Positions 17,969 to 27,158 of a stretch of 64,000 nucleotides of DNA are shown in pieces (positions within the stretch are counted from its first letter, which is position 1; the number at the start of each line of letters is the position of its first letter). The position numbers were made by a program, and so were the translations under genes. The notes beneath the pieces are model-generated. The model had not been told where the DNA came from. It searched no databases and saw nothing but the letters and a program-made list of their open reading frames with translations. The DNA comes from Lachnospiraceae bacterium (GTDB lineage: Bacteria > Bacillota > Clostridia > Lachnospirales > Lachnospiraceae): positions 104,467 through 168,466 of the forward strand of contig JAFLSW010000002.1 of NCBI GenBank assembly GCA_022510725.1, read 5' to 3'.

Positions 17969-18527
17969 GCCTTTCAAAAGCATTTTCTGTAAAGAACCAG
18001 GCCATGATCTGGCTTCTGGAAGAAAAGGCTTCCTTTTCTAATAATGCCTGACACTCTTCCTTTGTATAAAGGGCTGCCTGGATCTGTTCGTTTTCTGATG
18101 TGTGGTCTCCCAAAGTGCCTTCTGCTTCTACAATAACGATCTGGGTGCGGATATCGGAAACTGCAACCGCCGCAAAGGAAGGAGGCAGGATCTTGATGAT
18201 CCGCTTTAAGGAAAGTCCCGTTTCCTCATACAGTTCCCTTTTGACACAATCCTCTATGGTCTCACCAGGTTCGATCAGGCCGGCACATAAGTTGTACACC
18301 GTCCGATTGACACCCATGCGGAATTCTTTTAATAACAGCAATTTGTCATCCATAATGGCAACGATGGAAATGCCGCTCATGGAAGTGCCCAGGTCAGCAG
18401 GAGTCTTCAGTTCGCTTCTGCTGACGATCTCATATTTTTTCTCTCTGCCGGCTTTATTTAAATAAGTCAGCTCATAGCATTTTAAATATTTGCCGTCCCG
18501 GACCTTCTCAAGATTTAATAGCTTCAT
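17955..18527 (-). CDS. Nudix hydrolase, ADP-ribose pyrophosphatase type
   Basis: The 190 aa protein holds a full Nudix box (GLIEPGETIEDCVKRELYEETGL), whose glutamates bind the metal. It resembles ADP-sugar pyrophosphatases; the substrate is not proven. GGGAGG precedes the ATG, which lies inside the 3' end of rng (20-base overlap), so the two are translationally coupled. Confidence 0.87.
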   Translation of the reverse strand: MKLLNLEKVRDGKYLKCYELTYLNKAGREKKYEIVSRSELKTPADLGTSMSGISIVAIMDDKLLLLKEFRMGVNRTVYNLCAGLIEPGETIEDCVKRELYEETGLSLKRIIKILPPSFAAVAVSDIRTQIVIVEAEGTLGDHTSENEQIQAALYTKEECQALLEKEAFSSRSQIMAWFFTENAFERLDKI

Positions 18528-19716
18528 AAATGCCTGCCTCCCGCAATTGATCTTGTAACGGAATATCCCTTTTTTGTCTGGTGATCTCTACCAGACCTAA
18601 AGGCGTGATATCTACCACATCTGTTTTTACATAATCCTTCGCCGTCAATACACGAAGCTGCTTTAACAATTTTTCATCTTCTTTTTTGGAATTGGTGCTG
18701 ATAAAATCCACCAATATGATACCGGTCAAATTTCGGGATGTCAGAATATAGGGAATGGCTTCTGCCGCTTCCTGATTAGTCAGTTTGCAAAGGGCGGCTT
18801 TGCTCATCTTTTTGATATTTTTTCCCGAATTCACATCAATAACAGTCAAAGCTTCTGTAGGCTCGATCACCAAATAACCGCCGGATTTCAGCCATACCGT
18901 CCGGCTCACTGCCTCTTTCAGCTTTCCCTTCAGACTATGAAGTGCCTGTAAGGGAAAAGAAGCATCTTCATATAATGAAAGCTTAGGTAATAGGTGCCTT
19001 GGTAGCGATTGACTAATTGAGTCAAAATCTTCTTTGGAATCGGTAACGATCCTTCCGGTCTGTAACAGATCGATCTTTGACAGCTGGCTGATATAAAAAG
19101 GGCTGCCGGGATACATCAGGGAATACATGGTCCGGCTTTCTGATTTTGTAAGCAGATCTTTTAGCTGTCGGCTTAATTCTTCCGCTTCTTTGATAAGAAA
19201 CTCCAAAGAAGGCATCCCCATCTCATCGTTTTCCGGCGCATGATCCCATAAAGCAGCTGCGTTGCTCCTGATGATATAAGAAAGAGCCGGATCTACAAGG
19301 GGCTGTAAACTCTCCCGGATATTTTCCTGTAACGCCAAAGATAGTTTTTTGGAAAAATGGATGCCGCCCGGACTGCTTGTTACAATACAATATAGACCTT
19401 TTAAGGACAATTCTCTGGAAAGCACTGCCTCCTTGGTCTTAATCGCATCCTTTTCCACCTGCACCGGAAAAAAGGTATTACATTTTAGCTGTTTTAATTC
19501 CTCTGTTCTAAGAGGAAGAAAACCTGATACGCCCTTTTGATACTCTACAAAGGCAGCCTTTAAATTAGGCATGATATTGGTGATCTTTCCGATAAAGATC
19601 TTGTCTATATCCCGCTTATTTCCGGTATCAAAAGAAGCCAGATGAAGCTTTGAATCTATGATGGAGAAGAAACCTCTCTGCTTTTCCACATCGGTAAAAA
19701 TAACAGTCTGTTCCAT
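18508..19716 (-). CDS. rng: RNase E/G family endoribonuclease
   Basis: Endonuclease of RNA processing and decay. The 402 aa protein has an S1-type N-terminal domain (FIGKITNIMPNLKAAFVEY) and the DNase-I-like catalytic domain with metal-binding aspartates in VIDVNSGKN and ILVDFIS. I cannot see a CPxC zinc-link motif after the catalytic core, and the protein ends soon after TRQKRDIPLQDQ, so it is a short form. It begins one base after the DUF2344 stop. Confidence 0.9.
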   Translation of the reverse strand: MEQTVIFTDVEKQRGFFSIIDSKLHLASFDTGNKRDIDKIFIGKITNIMPNLKAAFVEYQKGVSGFLPLRTEELKQLKCNTFFPVQVEKDAIKTKEAVLSRELSLKGLYCIVTSSPGGIHFSKKLSLALQENIRESLQPLVDPALSYIIRSNAAALWDHAPENDEMGMPSLEFLIKEAEELSRQLKDLLTKSESRTMYSLMYPGSPFYISQLSKIDLLQTGRIVTDSKEDFDSISQSLPRHLLPKLSLYEDASFPLQALHSLKGKLKEAVSRTVWLKSGGYLVIEPTEALTVIDVNSGKNIKKMSKAALCKLTNQEAAEAIPYILTSRNLTGIILVDFISTNSKKEDEKLLKQLRVLTAKDYVKTDVVDITPLGLVEITRQKRDIPLQDQLREAGIYEAIKS

Positions 19717-19717
19717 A

Positions 19718-20422
19718 TCAGCTATCCTCTTCTATATCCATGCCAACAGCTTCTAAGGAAATAAAGCTTCTTTCCTGATCTTTTGTATAGGTTTCTTCTC
19801 TGGTAACGATGAAATCCATTTCACCCGGCCTTTCGCCCATAAAGCTGTAATAGGCTTCCATGATCATGGATGGTTTCAGGTTACCGCTGCTGCTGGCATC
19901 TAACAACAAATAAATGCTCTCTTCCAAAACTTTATAGTCAAAAATGCCTTCTTTCAGATCCAGAAGCTTTTTGCTCTTCTTGGTCTCTTTTTCATAGGGA
20001 ATGGTTTCCTGTGCCATAAAATCATCAAAACGACTGCCAAAGGAAAAAGAAGGCTCATGACCGGGACGCAGTTTTATGGTATATCCTGCGGCGGCTACGC
20101 TTGCCATGGCATTGCCTGCCTCATCAGGAAGGGCTCTGACAGATAAAATGCGCACTCCCTCGGCCATCGTGCCGTTCAATCTGCGGCACATAGGTTTAGT
20201 AGGTGCTTTTTCGGTCAGTTCTATGTCCAGGTATTCTCCATTGCTATATAGACCTACGCCCAAAGGAGCGGCAAAGGACATGATCTGATGGGGAGAAAAA
20301 CCGGTAGAATAAGCGATGGGAATTTCTGCCCGTCGGATGGCTTTTTGAAAATAGCGCATCATATCCAAATGCCCGATAAAGATCATGGAGCCGCTTTTGG
20401 AAAATTTTATCCGATATTTCAT
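19718..20422 (-). CDS. DUF2344 (TIGR03936) radical-SAM-linked protein
   Basis: 234 aa protein of the family regularly found beside the B12-binding radical SAM gene upstream. Start MKYRIKFSKSGSMIFIGHLDMMR is the conserved N-terminus; the track ORF extends further without a site. Its ATG overlaps the upstream stop in an ATGA tetranucleotide, pointing to translational coupling. In some bacteria the two are fused. The role is unknown; steady company with Rng and L21 hints at RNA or ribosome work. Confidence 0.88.
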   Translation of the reverse strand: MKYRIKFSKSGSMIFIGHLDMMRYFQKAIRRAEIPIAYSTGFSPHQIMSFAAPLGVGLYSNGEYLDIELTEKAPTKPMCRRLNGTMAEGVRILSVRALPDEAGNAMASVAAAGYTIKLRPGHEPSFSFGSRFDDFMAQETIPYEKETKKSKKLLDLKEGIFDYKVLEESIYLLLDASSSGNLKPSMIMEAYYSFMGERPGEMDFIVTREETYTKDQERSFISLEAVGMDIEEDS

Positions 20423-22296
20423 ACAGTATCCCTTCTCGGCACCATACAGATGCCGGTTCCAAATCTGGCTGCGCCGCAGCCCTGACATGCAGCTTTACAG
20501 TTAGGGGTTACTTCCTCTTTGATCGCACGCTCCCATTCCCTTTGCAAAAAGACCTTGGTCACGCCGCAGTCTATAAAATCCCAGGGGAAAAGCTCATCAA
20601 GGCTTCGTTCCCTTGTGGTATAAAAGTCCATGGAAAGACCGCATTCCTCAAAGCAATCCACCCATACATCATGCTTGTAATATTCGCCCCATGCATCGAA
20701 AAGACAGCCTTTTTGATAGGCAAGGGCGATCACATCCGCTACCCGTCTGTCCCCTCTTGCAAAGATACCTTCCAAAACCGATACATCTGCTTCATGCCAG
20801 TTGTATTTGATGCTTTTTTTGTTTAACTGCTCCAATACGGCGGCTTTTACCGTCGCCGCTTTATGGATAAACTGTTCCTTTGTGCACATAGGTGCCCATT
20901 GGAATGGTGTAAAGGGCTTGGGAATGAAAAAGGATGTGCTGGCAGTGATCTGCACCTTTCCGTTTCGTTGCTCCTTTGGAACGGTATCGTAGTATAATTT
21001 GGCGATCTCATTGCAAAGAACCGCAATGCCTTTGGCATCCTCTTCTGTTTCTGTAGGCAGTCCCAGCATGAAATACAGCTTTACCTTTTGCCAGCCTCCT
21101 TCAAAGGCCAGTTTTGCGCCATTTAGGATCATCTCCTGAGTCAGGCCCTTATTGATCACATTTCGCATCCTTTGGGTACCGGCTTCCGGTGCAAAGGTAA
21201 GGCTGCTCTTTTTTACATCCTGGACCTTACTCATTACATCCAAAGAAAAAGCATCGATACGCAAAGAAGGCAGGGATATATTCACATGTTCTTCATGACA
21301 GATCTCAATGAGGTAATCCATCAGCTCCGGCAGATTGGAAAAATCACTGGAGCTTAAAGAACTCAGTGAGATTTCTTCGTGTCCCGTAGAACGGATCATG
21401 GAGAGGGCATATTCCTTCAGAAAATCCAGAGAGCGTTCTCTGACCGGCCGATAAAGCTGCCCTGCCTGACAGAAGCGGCATCCTCTGATACAGCCCCTTT
21501 GCAGTTCCAACACCACTCTGTCCTGGGTTACTTTGATAAAAGGGACCACAGGCTTTTTGGGATAAGGAATCTCGTTCAGATCCACAGCCAGTTCTTTTAA
21601 GATCGTTTTTGGCATGTCCGGTTTTGTGGGATAAAAATCCGAAAGGGTGCCATCCTCATTGTAAGCAGCCTCATAAAAACCCGGCGCATAGATGCCCGGC
21701 AGTTTTCCTGCTTCTTCTAAAAAGGCATCCCTGCTTTTCTTTTCATTCTTATACTGCAGGTATAAATCCAACAGATTCCTGTACAGAGTCTCTCCTTCTC
21801 CGATATAAAAGAGATCAAAAAAAGGAGCAATGGGTTCCGGATTGTAGGCACAGGGACCGCCACCGATGACGATAGGGTCTTTATCCGTTCTGTCCTTTGC
21901 ATACAAAGGAATGCCGGATAGGTCCAAAACCTGCAGCACATTGGTATAACACATTTCATATTGAAGGGTAATCCCCAGAAAATCAAAATCCTTAACCGGA
22001 TCCTGGGATTCCAGCGCAAACAGCGGAATATGCTCCCTGCGCATGATCTCGTTCAGATCCATCCAGGGAGAATAGACCCGTTCACACCAGGTATCCTCAA
22101 ACCGGTTAAACATATCGTATAGGATCTGAATGCCAAGATGTGACATGCCTATCTCGTATACATCAGGAAAGCACATGGCGAAACGGATCGCCACCTGCTC
22201 TTTTTCCTTCATGACAGAATTGATCTCTCCGCCGATATAACGGGCGGGTTTGTCGATTTTTAGTAGTATTTCATCACTTAGTGCTAGTTTCCTCAT
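20419..22296 (-). CDS. B12-binding-domain radical SAM protein (TIGR03960 family)
   Basis: 625 aa. The N-terminal part resembles a cobalamin-binding Rossmann domain (about 20-190), followed by a radical SAM domain with the cluster motif CIRGCRFCQAG. A Cys-rich C-terminus (CKAACQGCGAARFG) could hold another metal site. The start MRKLALSDEILLKI is typical, and the gene overlaps the upstream small membrane-protein gene by 23 bases. The reaction is not known. The cluster radical SAM-DUF2344-Rng-(Nudix)-L21 is conserved in Clostridia. Confidence 0.9.
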   Translation of the reverse strand: MRKLALSDEILLKIDKPARYIGGEINSVMKEKEQVAIRFAMCFPDVYEIGMSHLGIQILYDMFNRFEDTWCERVYSPWMDLNEIMRREHIPLFALESQDPVKDFDFLGITLQYEMCYTNVLQVLDLSGIPLYAKDRTDKDPIVIGGGPCAYNPEPIAPFFDLFYIGEGETLYRNLLDLYLQYKNEKKSRDAFLEEAGKLPGIYAPGFYEAAYNEDGTLSDFYPTKPDMPKTILKELAVDLNEIPYPKKPVVPFIKVTQDRVVLELQRGCIRGCRFCQAGQLYRPVRERSLDFLKEYALSMIRSTGHEEISLSSLSSSDFSNLPELMDYLIEICHEEHVNISLPSLRIDAFSLDVMSKVQDVKKSSLTFAPEAGTQRMRNVINKGLTQEMILNGAKLAFEGGWQKVKLYFMLGLPTETEEDAKGIAVLCNEIAKLYYDTVPKEQRNGKVQITASTSFFIPKPFTPFQWAPMCTKEQFIHKAATVKAAVLEQLNKKSIKYNWHEADVSVLEGIFARGDRRVADVIALAYQKGCLFDAWGEYYKHDVWVDCFEECGLSMDFYTTRERSLDELFPWDFIDCGVTKVFLQREWERAIKEEVTPNCKAACQGCGAARFGTGICMVPRRDTV

Positions 22297-22642
22297 ACTC
22301 TAAAGTATAAGTGAAATCCTGTACAAAATCAATGACATTGTGGGAGTAATCTACGCTGAAAACTTCTTTCAGATCATCTATGATGGTAAATTCATCCGCA
22401 CCGGTTGTTTGCTTACCGATAAAGAGAACAGCAAATATAACAAGACATAAAATCAGACGAAGTTTTCCGTAAAAACTGCCGGAAAGCCCCGCCTGGTCAT
22501 GATCCTGTTCTCCTTCCCCATCATAGGAGTCACCTTCTGCAATGCCTGCCATTGCATTAACATGGCTTGTATTGTTTTCCTGATATTCTCTAAGCTGTAA
22601 GATCTGTTGCAGTTTTTCGTCTCTGCTGATCGTTTTTGCCAT
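22274..22642 (-). CDS. small single-pass membrane protein, unknown
   Basis: 122 aa: a charged N-terminal half, an acidic low-complexity stretch (about 35-52), one hydrophobic segment (about 61-77) and a short external-looking C-terminus rich in Asp and Glu. The ATG follows AGGCGG. It overlaps the radical SAM gene start, so it is likely the first gene of that operon. I do not recognise a family. Confidence 0.72.
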   Translation of the reverse strand: MAKTISRDEKLQQILQLREYQENNTSHVNAMAGIAEGDSYDGEGEQDHDQAGLSGSFYGKLRLILCLVIFAVLFIGKQTTGADEFTIIDDLKEVFSVDYSHNVIDFVQDFTYTLEYEETSTK

Positions 22643-22732
22643 AGGTTATCCGCCTTTTCATACGCTTTTTTATATGGTATGCGTATGCTTGGCTTAATAT
22701 GAGACAAAAGCTTGTTTGACATGGATTAAAAG

Positions 22733-24016
22733 TCAGCGTTTGGCCAGATCGGCTGTGATTTCTTCCCAGGTAACGCCCTTTTCTACCATCAAAACCATCA
22801 TATGATAAAGGAAATCGGAAATCTCATATTTGATCTCTTCCGGATTGGGATTTTTGGCTGCAATCACGATCTCTGTAGCTTCCTCACCCAACTTCTTTAA
22901 GATCTTGTCGATGCCTTTATCAAATAGATAGTTGGTATAAGATCCCTCCTTGGGATGGAGCTTTCTATCCTTGATGATATCCGTTACTTTCTCGAATACA
23001 GTAAGGGGATTGTCTGTATTTTCTTCCTCTAGGGGGATCAGATCCCGGTAAAAGCAGCTGTAATTGCCGGTATGGCATGCTGCACCGATCTGTTTTACTT
23101 TGGCAAGCAGCGTGTCATTATCGCAATCAATGCTTAACCCTTTTACATATTGGAAGTGGCCGCTGGTCTCTCCCTTGATCCAGAGAGATTTCCTGCTCCT
23201 GCTGTAATAGGTCATTTTCCCTGTACGGCAGGTTCTGATATAGGCTTCTTCATTCATATAAGCTACCATCAGCACCTGGTTTGTCTGATAATCCTGTACT
23301 ACAACGGTTAATAGGCCGTCAGGTCCCAATTTAAAATCCGAAAATGGCATCTGGGGTTCAAACAGATGGACATGGATCCCTCTTTGTGCCGCTATCTCCT
23401 TTAAAGAAACCAATTCCTTGATATTTTCATTGACCAAAGCGCCGGAAATGCCGCTTAATCTGCCGTTCTCCAATAATGACAGCATCTTATCCAGTGAAAT
23501 TTCAGGCAGCATGGCTACAATGGGCAGAGGACTTATGGTAAGAGATTCCTTTAATTCCCGCTCATCCAAACAGAATAATTCATCCACATACTGCTCTAAT
23601 TCTTCTTCATGGGTTTTGATCTGGTCAGTGCTTGTAAAGGAAGCACCGATCTTCTCTCTGCCAAACTTATTGGAAACTTCAGAGAGGATTTCAAAGGAAG
23701 CGGGTTTGCTCATATTTAAAAGGGCTTTTTTGCAGCCGGCATATAAAAGCTTTTTTACATCCTCCATGCGCTTGATATTGCCTGCACCATAGACGGGAAT
23801 GCCTATGCTTTCGGCGATCTGTTTGATGATCAGGATGGCATCCTCATGGGCAGCATCCTGATTGGACAGGTCAAACACAATAAGGGCATCCGTTTCTGCA
23901 TCACCGTAGGATACCGCAAGGGAAACCGGGTCTTCAGACAAAACGGTATGATCGGACAGTCCTTTGACTGCTTTTTTATCTAATAAATAGATACATGCTG
24001 TAAATTTCTTGTTCAT
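22733..24016 (-). CDS. hisIE: HisF-like barrel fused to HisI-HisE
   Basis: 427 aa. Residues about 224-330 form phosphoribosyl-AMP cyclohydrolase (His[29 protein letters not shown]) and about 335-427 phosphoribosyl-ATP pyrophosphohydrolase (His[14 protein letters not shown]), steps 3 and 2 of histidine synthesis. The first 215 residues look like a HisA/HisF (beta-alpha)8 barrel ([39 protein letters not shown]). The first acid of HisF is kept in [10 protein letters not shown], but the second lies in a changed GASFTSTDQ, so the barrel is probably inactive. It is last in hisZ-G-B-IE. Confidence 0.9.
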   Translation of the reverse strand: MNKKFTACIYLLDKKAVKGLSDHTVLSEDPVSLAVSYGDAETDALIVFDLSNQDAAHEDAILIIKQIAESIGIPVYGAGNIKRMEDVKKLLYAGCKKALLNMSKPASFEILSEVSNKFGREKIGASFTSTDQIKTHEEELEQYVDELFCLDERELKESLTISPLPIVAMLPEISLDKMLSLLENGRLSGISGALVNENIKELVSLKEIAAQRGIHVHLFEPQMPFSDFKLGPDGLLTVVVQDYQTNQVLMVAYMNEEAYIRTCRTGKMTYYSRSRKSLWIKGETSGHFQYVKGLSIDCDNDTLLAKVKQIGAACHTGNYSCFYRDLIPLEEENTDNPLTVFEKVTDIIKDRKLHPKEGSYTNYLFDKGIDKILKKLGEEATEIVIAAKNPNPEEIKYEISDFLYHMMVLMVEKGVTWEEITADLAKR

Positions 24017-24048
24017 TTTATTTCTCCGTTCTGTATTGTAGGGGCTGT

Positions 24049-24639
24049 TTAACCCAGAATGCCTTTGGTGCTGGGCACACCCTTACATCTTTCATCCATG
24101 GACACGGCCTGGTCTAATGCCTTTGAAAAGGCTTTAAACATGGCTTCCACAATGTGATGATCATTTTCACCGGACAGCACTTTGATATGCAGGTTCATAC
24201 CGGCACTATATGATATGGCATAGAAAAATTCTTTTACCAACTGGGTATCCATATCTCCCACAAATTGTCCCTTCAAGGAAGCTTCCATGGAAAAGTAAGG
24301 TCTGCCGCATAAGTCAACGGCACAAAGCACCAAAGCTTCATCCATAGGCAGGATAAAGCTGCCGTAACGGCTGATCCCCGCTTTGTCTCCCAGGGCTTTT
24401 AAAATGACGCTGCCCAGTACGATACCGCAGTCTTCTACTGTGTGGTGTGCATCCACCTGCAGATCGCCCTTTGCAACTGCTTCCAGATCAAAATAACCGT
24501 GTCTGGCAAAACCGGTAAGCATGTGATCTAAAAATCCCACACCGGTATCCACCTTTGCCTTACCGCTGCCATCCAAATTTAAGGTCATGGCAATATCAGT
24601 CTCTGCTGTTTTTCTCTTTATGGATGCTTTTCTTCCCAT
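24049..24639 (-). CDS. hisB: imidazoleglycerol-phosphate dehydratase
   Basis: Mn-dependent dehydratase of histidine synthesis, monofunctional form, 196 aa. Metal-binding histidine motifs are visible: [23 protein letters not shown] and [14 protein letters not shown]. It lies between hisG and hisIE. The usual hisD, hisC, hisH, hisA and hisF are not in the window, so they must be elsewhere in the genome if the pathway is complete. Confidence 0.96.
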   Translation of the reverse strand: MGRKASIKRKTAETDIAMTLNLDGSGKAKVDTGVGFLDHMLTGFARHGYFDLEAVAKGDLQVDAHHTVEDCGIVLGSVILKALGDKAGISRYGSFILPMDEALVLCAVDLCGRPYFSMEASLKGQFVGDMDTQLVKEFFYAISYSAGMNLHIKVLSGENDHHIVEAMFKAFSKALDQAVSMDERCKGVPSTKGILG

Positions 24640-24655
24640 TTTTCTTCCTCACTTT

Positions 24656-25303
24656 CTAAAGATATTCTCTCAATCGATAGATCAATTCCTTGATCCGGTC
24701 TGCCTCCATTTTCATACTGACCTGGTTTACGATCATCCTGGCTGATAAGGGACAGATCTCCTCTAATACCTTCAGACCGTTTTCCTTTAGGGTGGAACCG
24801 GTCTCCACAATATCTACGATCACATCGGAAAGCCCTACAATAGGTCCTAATTCCACAGAACCGTTTAATTTAATGATGTCTACGGTCTGGTGTTTTTTGT
24901 TGTAAAAATAATCCTTGGCGATCCGGGGATATTTGCTGGCTACCCGGATCATTTCATGGTGCTTTAACAACTCTGCAGCGCTTTCCGGTCCGCAGACGCA
25001 CATCCGGCATTTGCCAAAGCCCAGATCCAAAACCTCGTAAGCTCTCCTGCCTTCTTCCAACAGGGTATCCTTCCCTACTACGCCGATATCCGCAGCGCCG
25101 TATTCCACATAGGTGGGTACATCGGGAGCCTTTGCCAGGAAAAATTTCAGTTTCAGTTCTTCGTTTACGAAGATCAGCTTTCTGGTTTCTTTATCTTTCA
25201 TTTCTTCACAGGTAATGCCGATCTTGGCTAACAGATCCAAGGTCTTCTTGGCAAGCCTGCCCTTTGCCAGCGCAAAGGTAATATATCTCATGTCTTTACT
25301 CAT
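24656..25303 (-). CDS. hisG: ATP phosphoribosyltransferase, short form
   Basis: Condenses ATP and PRPP, the first and regulated step of histidine synthesis. The 215 aa chain lacks the C-terminal regulatory domain of long HisG and therefore needs HisZ, encoded four bases upstream. The PRPP-binding loop is DVIVDIVETGSTLKENGL. It probably forms a hetero-octamer with HisZ, as known for the short family. Confidence 0.95.
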   Translation of the reverse strand: MSKDMRYITFALAKGRLAKKTLDLLAKIGITCEEMKDKETRKLIFVNEELKLKFFLAKAPDVPTYVEYGAADIGVVGKDTLLEEGRRAYEVLDLGFGKCRMCVCGPESAAELLKHHEMIRVASKYPRIAKDYFYNKKHQTVDIIKLNGSVELGPIVGLSDVIVDIVETGSTLKENGLKVLEEICPLSARMIVNQVSMKMEADRIKELIYRLREYL

Positions 25304-25307
25304 TTTA

Positions 25308-26522
25308 TCATGTCTCCTGGAATTCGTACAGTTTCTTTATCCCCTTCTGGGTCATCTTTAAAACAGCCTTTTTTTGTTCTCTTTTTGCCAGATTGATGAA
25401 GGTTTCTTCTTCCTTATCACAAAGAAGGAGTTGACATGCATCTCCCAATTTTCGCAGCTCATTGGCATAGCGGATGGCTTCGGCAGCGGTTTCCTCATCA
25501 TATAAAAGCAAAATGGTTTCCGCTTTTAATTTAGGCAGAAGTTTCTTGGAGGAAAGGGCTTGCACCACCCCATCCACATGGATGACAAAACCGATGGATG
25601 CCGTATCCTTTCCAAAGAAAGAAAGCAGTCTGTCATAGCGGCCTCCGGTAACGATAGCATCACCTACGCCATAGGTATAGCCTTTAAAAATAATGCCGGT
25701 GTAATAATGGTATCTGCTGATCAGTCCCAGGTCGAAGGAAACATATTTTTCATCCCCATAGAGCTTTAACAGCTCATAAAGCTTTTCCAGCCGTTCCAAA
25801 GCCTGTTTGCTGCGCTGATTATTTACCAGACCTTTGGCATCCTCCAAAACCTCACAGGAACCGAACAATTCGGTGATCTTTAGGAAGGACTGGATCTTTT
25901 TCTTAGAAAGCTTCCGGCTGTTTAACAGTTCTTCCGCACCAAAATAATCCTTGTGGGAAATATAATTGCGAAGCTCTTCTTCCGTTTCTTCCTCTAAGCC
26001 GGCTTCCTCGCAGATTCCTTTAAAAAATCCGATCTCACCGATGCTTATCTGAAATTCTTTTAAGCCTGCCGCTTTTAAGGAAGCTATAGCCAGATGTACG
26101 GCCTCCGCATCAGCCATCAGGGAATAATCTCCGATCAGCTCCACGCCCATCTGGGTGATCTCCTTTAATTTACCCTGCAGATTGGATGTATTGGTATAGG
26201 TGTTGCCTAAATAGGTTAAACGCAGGGGAATGGTACGCTCCGAAAAGTATTTTGCAGCGCATCTGCCGATGGAGGGTGTAAAATCGGGACGCAATACCAA
26301 AGTATTGCCTTCTTTATCAAAAAATTTGTACAGCTCCCTGCTGGGGGTTGTCCCGATCTGGCTGCCGAATACATCAAAAAACTCAAAGGTAGGCGTTTCA
26401 ATATCCTCATAACCAAAGCTTGCAAAGGTCTGATGGATCTGCTCCTGAATCTGTCGCTTCTGACGACATTCGCTGCCATATATGTCCCTTACACCTTCCG
26501 GTGTATGTATAAAACTTTTCAT
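25308..26522 (-). CDS. hisZ: ATP phosphoribosyltransferase regulatory subunit
   Basis: Histidyl-tRNA-synthetase paralogue that lacks aminoacylation and regulates short HisG. 404 aa. The class II core is seen in LVLRPDFTPSIGRCAAKYF, YLGNTYTNT and YYTGIIFKGYTYGVGDAIVTGGRYDRL (split motif 3 region). It begins MKSFIHTPEGVRDIYG, like HisRS. First gene of the operon, with a consensus promoter in the end of recU. Confidence 0.93.
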   Translation of the reverse strand: MKSFIHTPEGVRDIYGSECRQKRQIQEQIHQTFASFGYEDIETPTFEFFDVFGSQIGTTPSRELYKFFDKEGNTLVLRPDFTPSIGRCAAKYFSERTIPLRLTYLGNTYTNTSNLQGKLKEITQMGVELIGDYSLMADAEAVHLAIASLKAAGLKEFQISIGEIGFFKGICEEAGLEEETEEELRNYISHKDYFGAEELLNSRKLSKKKIQSFLKITELFGSCEVLEDAKGLVNNQRSKQALERLEKLYELLKLYGDEKYVSFDLGLISRYHYYTGIIFKGYTYGVGDAIVTGGRYDRLLSFFGKDTASIGFVIHVDGVVQALSSKKLLPKLKAETILLLYDEETAAEAIRYANELRKLGDACQLLLCDKEEETFINLAKREQKKAVLKMTQKGIKKLYEFQET

Positions 26523-26573
26523 GTTTTGTCTCCTTATGTCACTTTAGTGCGGTAATGTGATAACATGGTAATT

Positions 26574-26625
26574 CGTTAGCAAATAAAACTAACGCTAGTA
26601 TACAGGAAATTTCATGCCATGTCAA
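26574..26625 (-). promoter_or_regulatory. his operon promoter with inverted-repeat operator candidate
   Basis: TTGACA (26620-26625), 17 bases, TATACT (26597-26602) on the minus strand, the -35 overlapping the recU stop. Immediately downstream, CGTTAG (26574-26579) and CTAACG (26589-26594) form a nine-base-spaced inverted repeat around the predicted transcription start. A repressor site is likely; a TrpR-like HisR is one candidate. The leader is too short for a T-box. Confidence 0.7.
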
Positions 26626-27158
26626 TCATCCCGCCTGTCTAAATCCTTTTGGATCATATCCAGATAGGGAACCAACAGTCCGGCATGTTTATCAAATTGA
26701 AAATCGGGATCCAGTTCATCAAAACGAAAGCTTTTTCGCCCGCCCTCTTTTGCCCTCTTCCAAAATACAAGGAGCTGTCTTAGGGTCAGATAATACAAAA
26801 TGTCCTTGTGGGTATAGTGAATGATAAAAAAGGCGATTCCCTTCTGCTTTTCAAAATCCACCATAAAATCCACCTGATGCTCATGGATGTTTTGTAAAGC
26901 AAAGGTATCCGCACTGCATTCCTTGGCATCAAAACAGACGGGAATGCCCTGTACGGAACCAATATAATCCACCGTGGATTTTTGGTCAAAATAAGCCAGG
27001 GTGATATGTCTTGTTGCCTGGTCTATTTTGATGGGCGTAATAGGGGTAGGCACCTTTTGGATCAGTGCCAGTCCGCCTTCCCGATATTTTTCATTGGTTC
27101 TGTTGATCAGTTCCTCCAGGGTAGAACCTCGTAGGCCTCTGCTATTCCATGTTCCCAT
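26622..27158 (-). CDS. recU: RecU-type Holliday junction resolvase
   Basis: Endonuclease that cuts four-way junctions in recombination, working with RuvAB in Firmicutes. 178 aa. RGSTLEELINRTNEKY, the KSTVDYIGSVQGIPVCFDAKE block with the catalytic Asp-Glu-x-Lys type residues, and NIHEHQVDFM match the family. It overlaps the RluA-type gene by 17 bases. RuvA and RuvB are encoded at 52704-54327. Confidence 0.88.
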   Translation of the reverse strand: MGTWNSRGLRGSTLEELINRTNEKYREGGLALIQKVPTPITPIKIDQATRHITLAYFDQKSTVDYIGSVQGIPVCFDAKECSADTFALQNIHEHQVDFMVDFEKQKGIAFFIIHYTHKDILYYLTLRQLLVFWKRAKEGGRKSFRFDELDPDFQFDKHAGLLVPYLDMIQKDLDRRDD

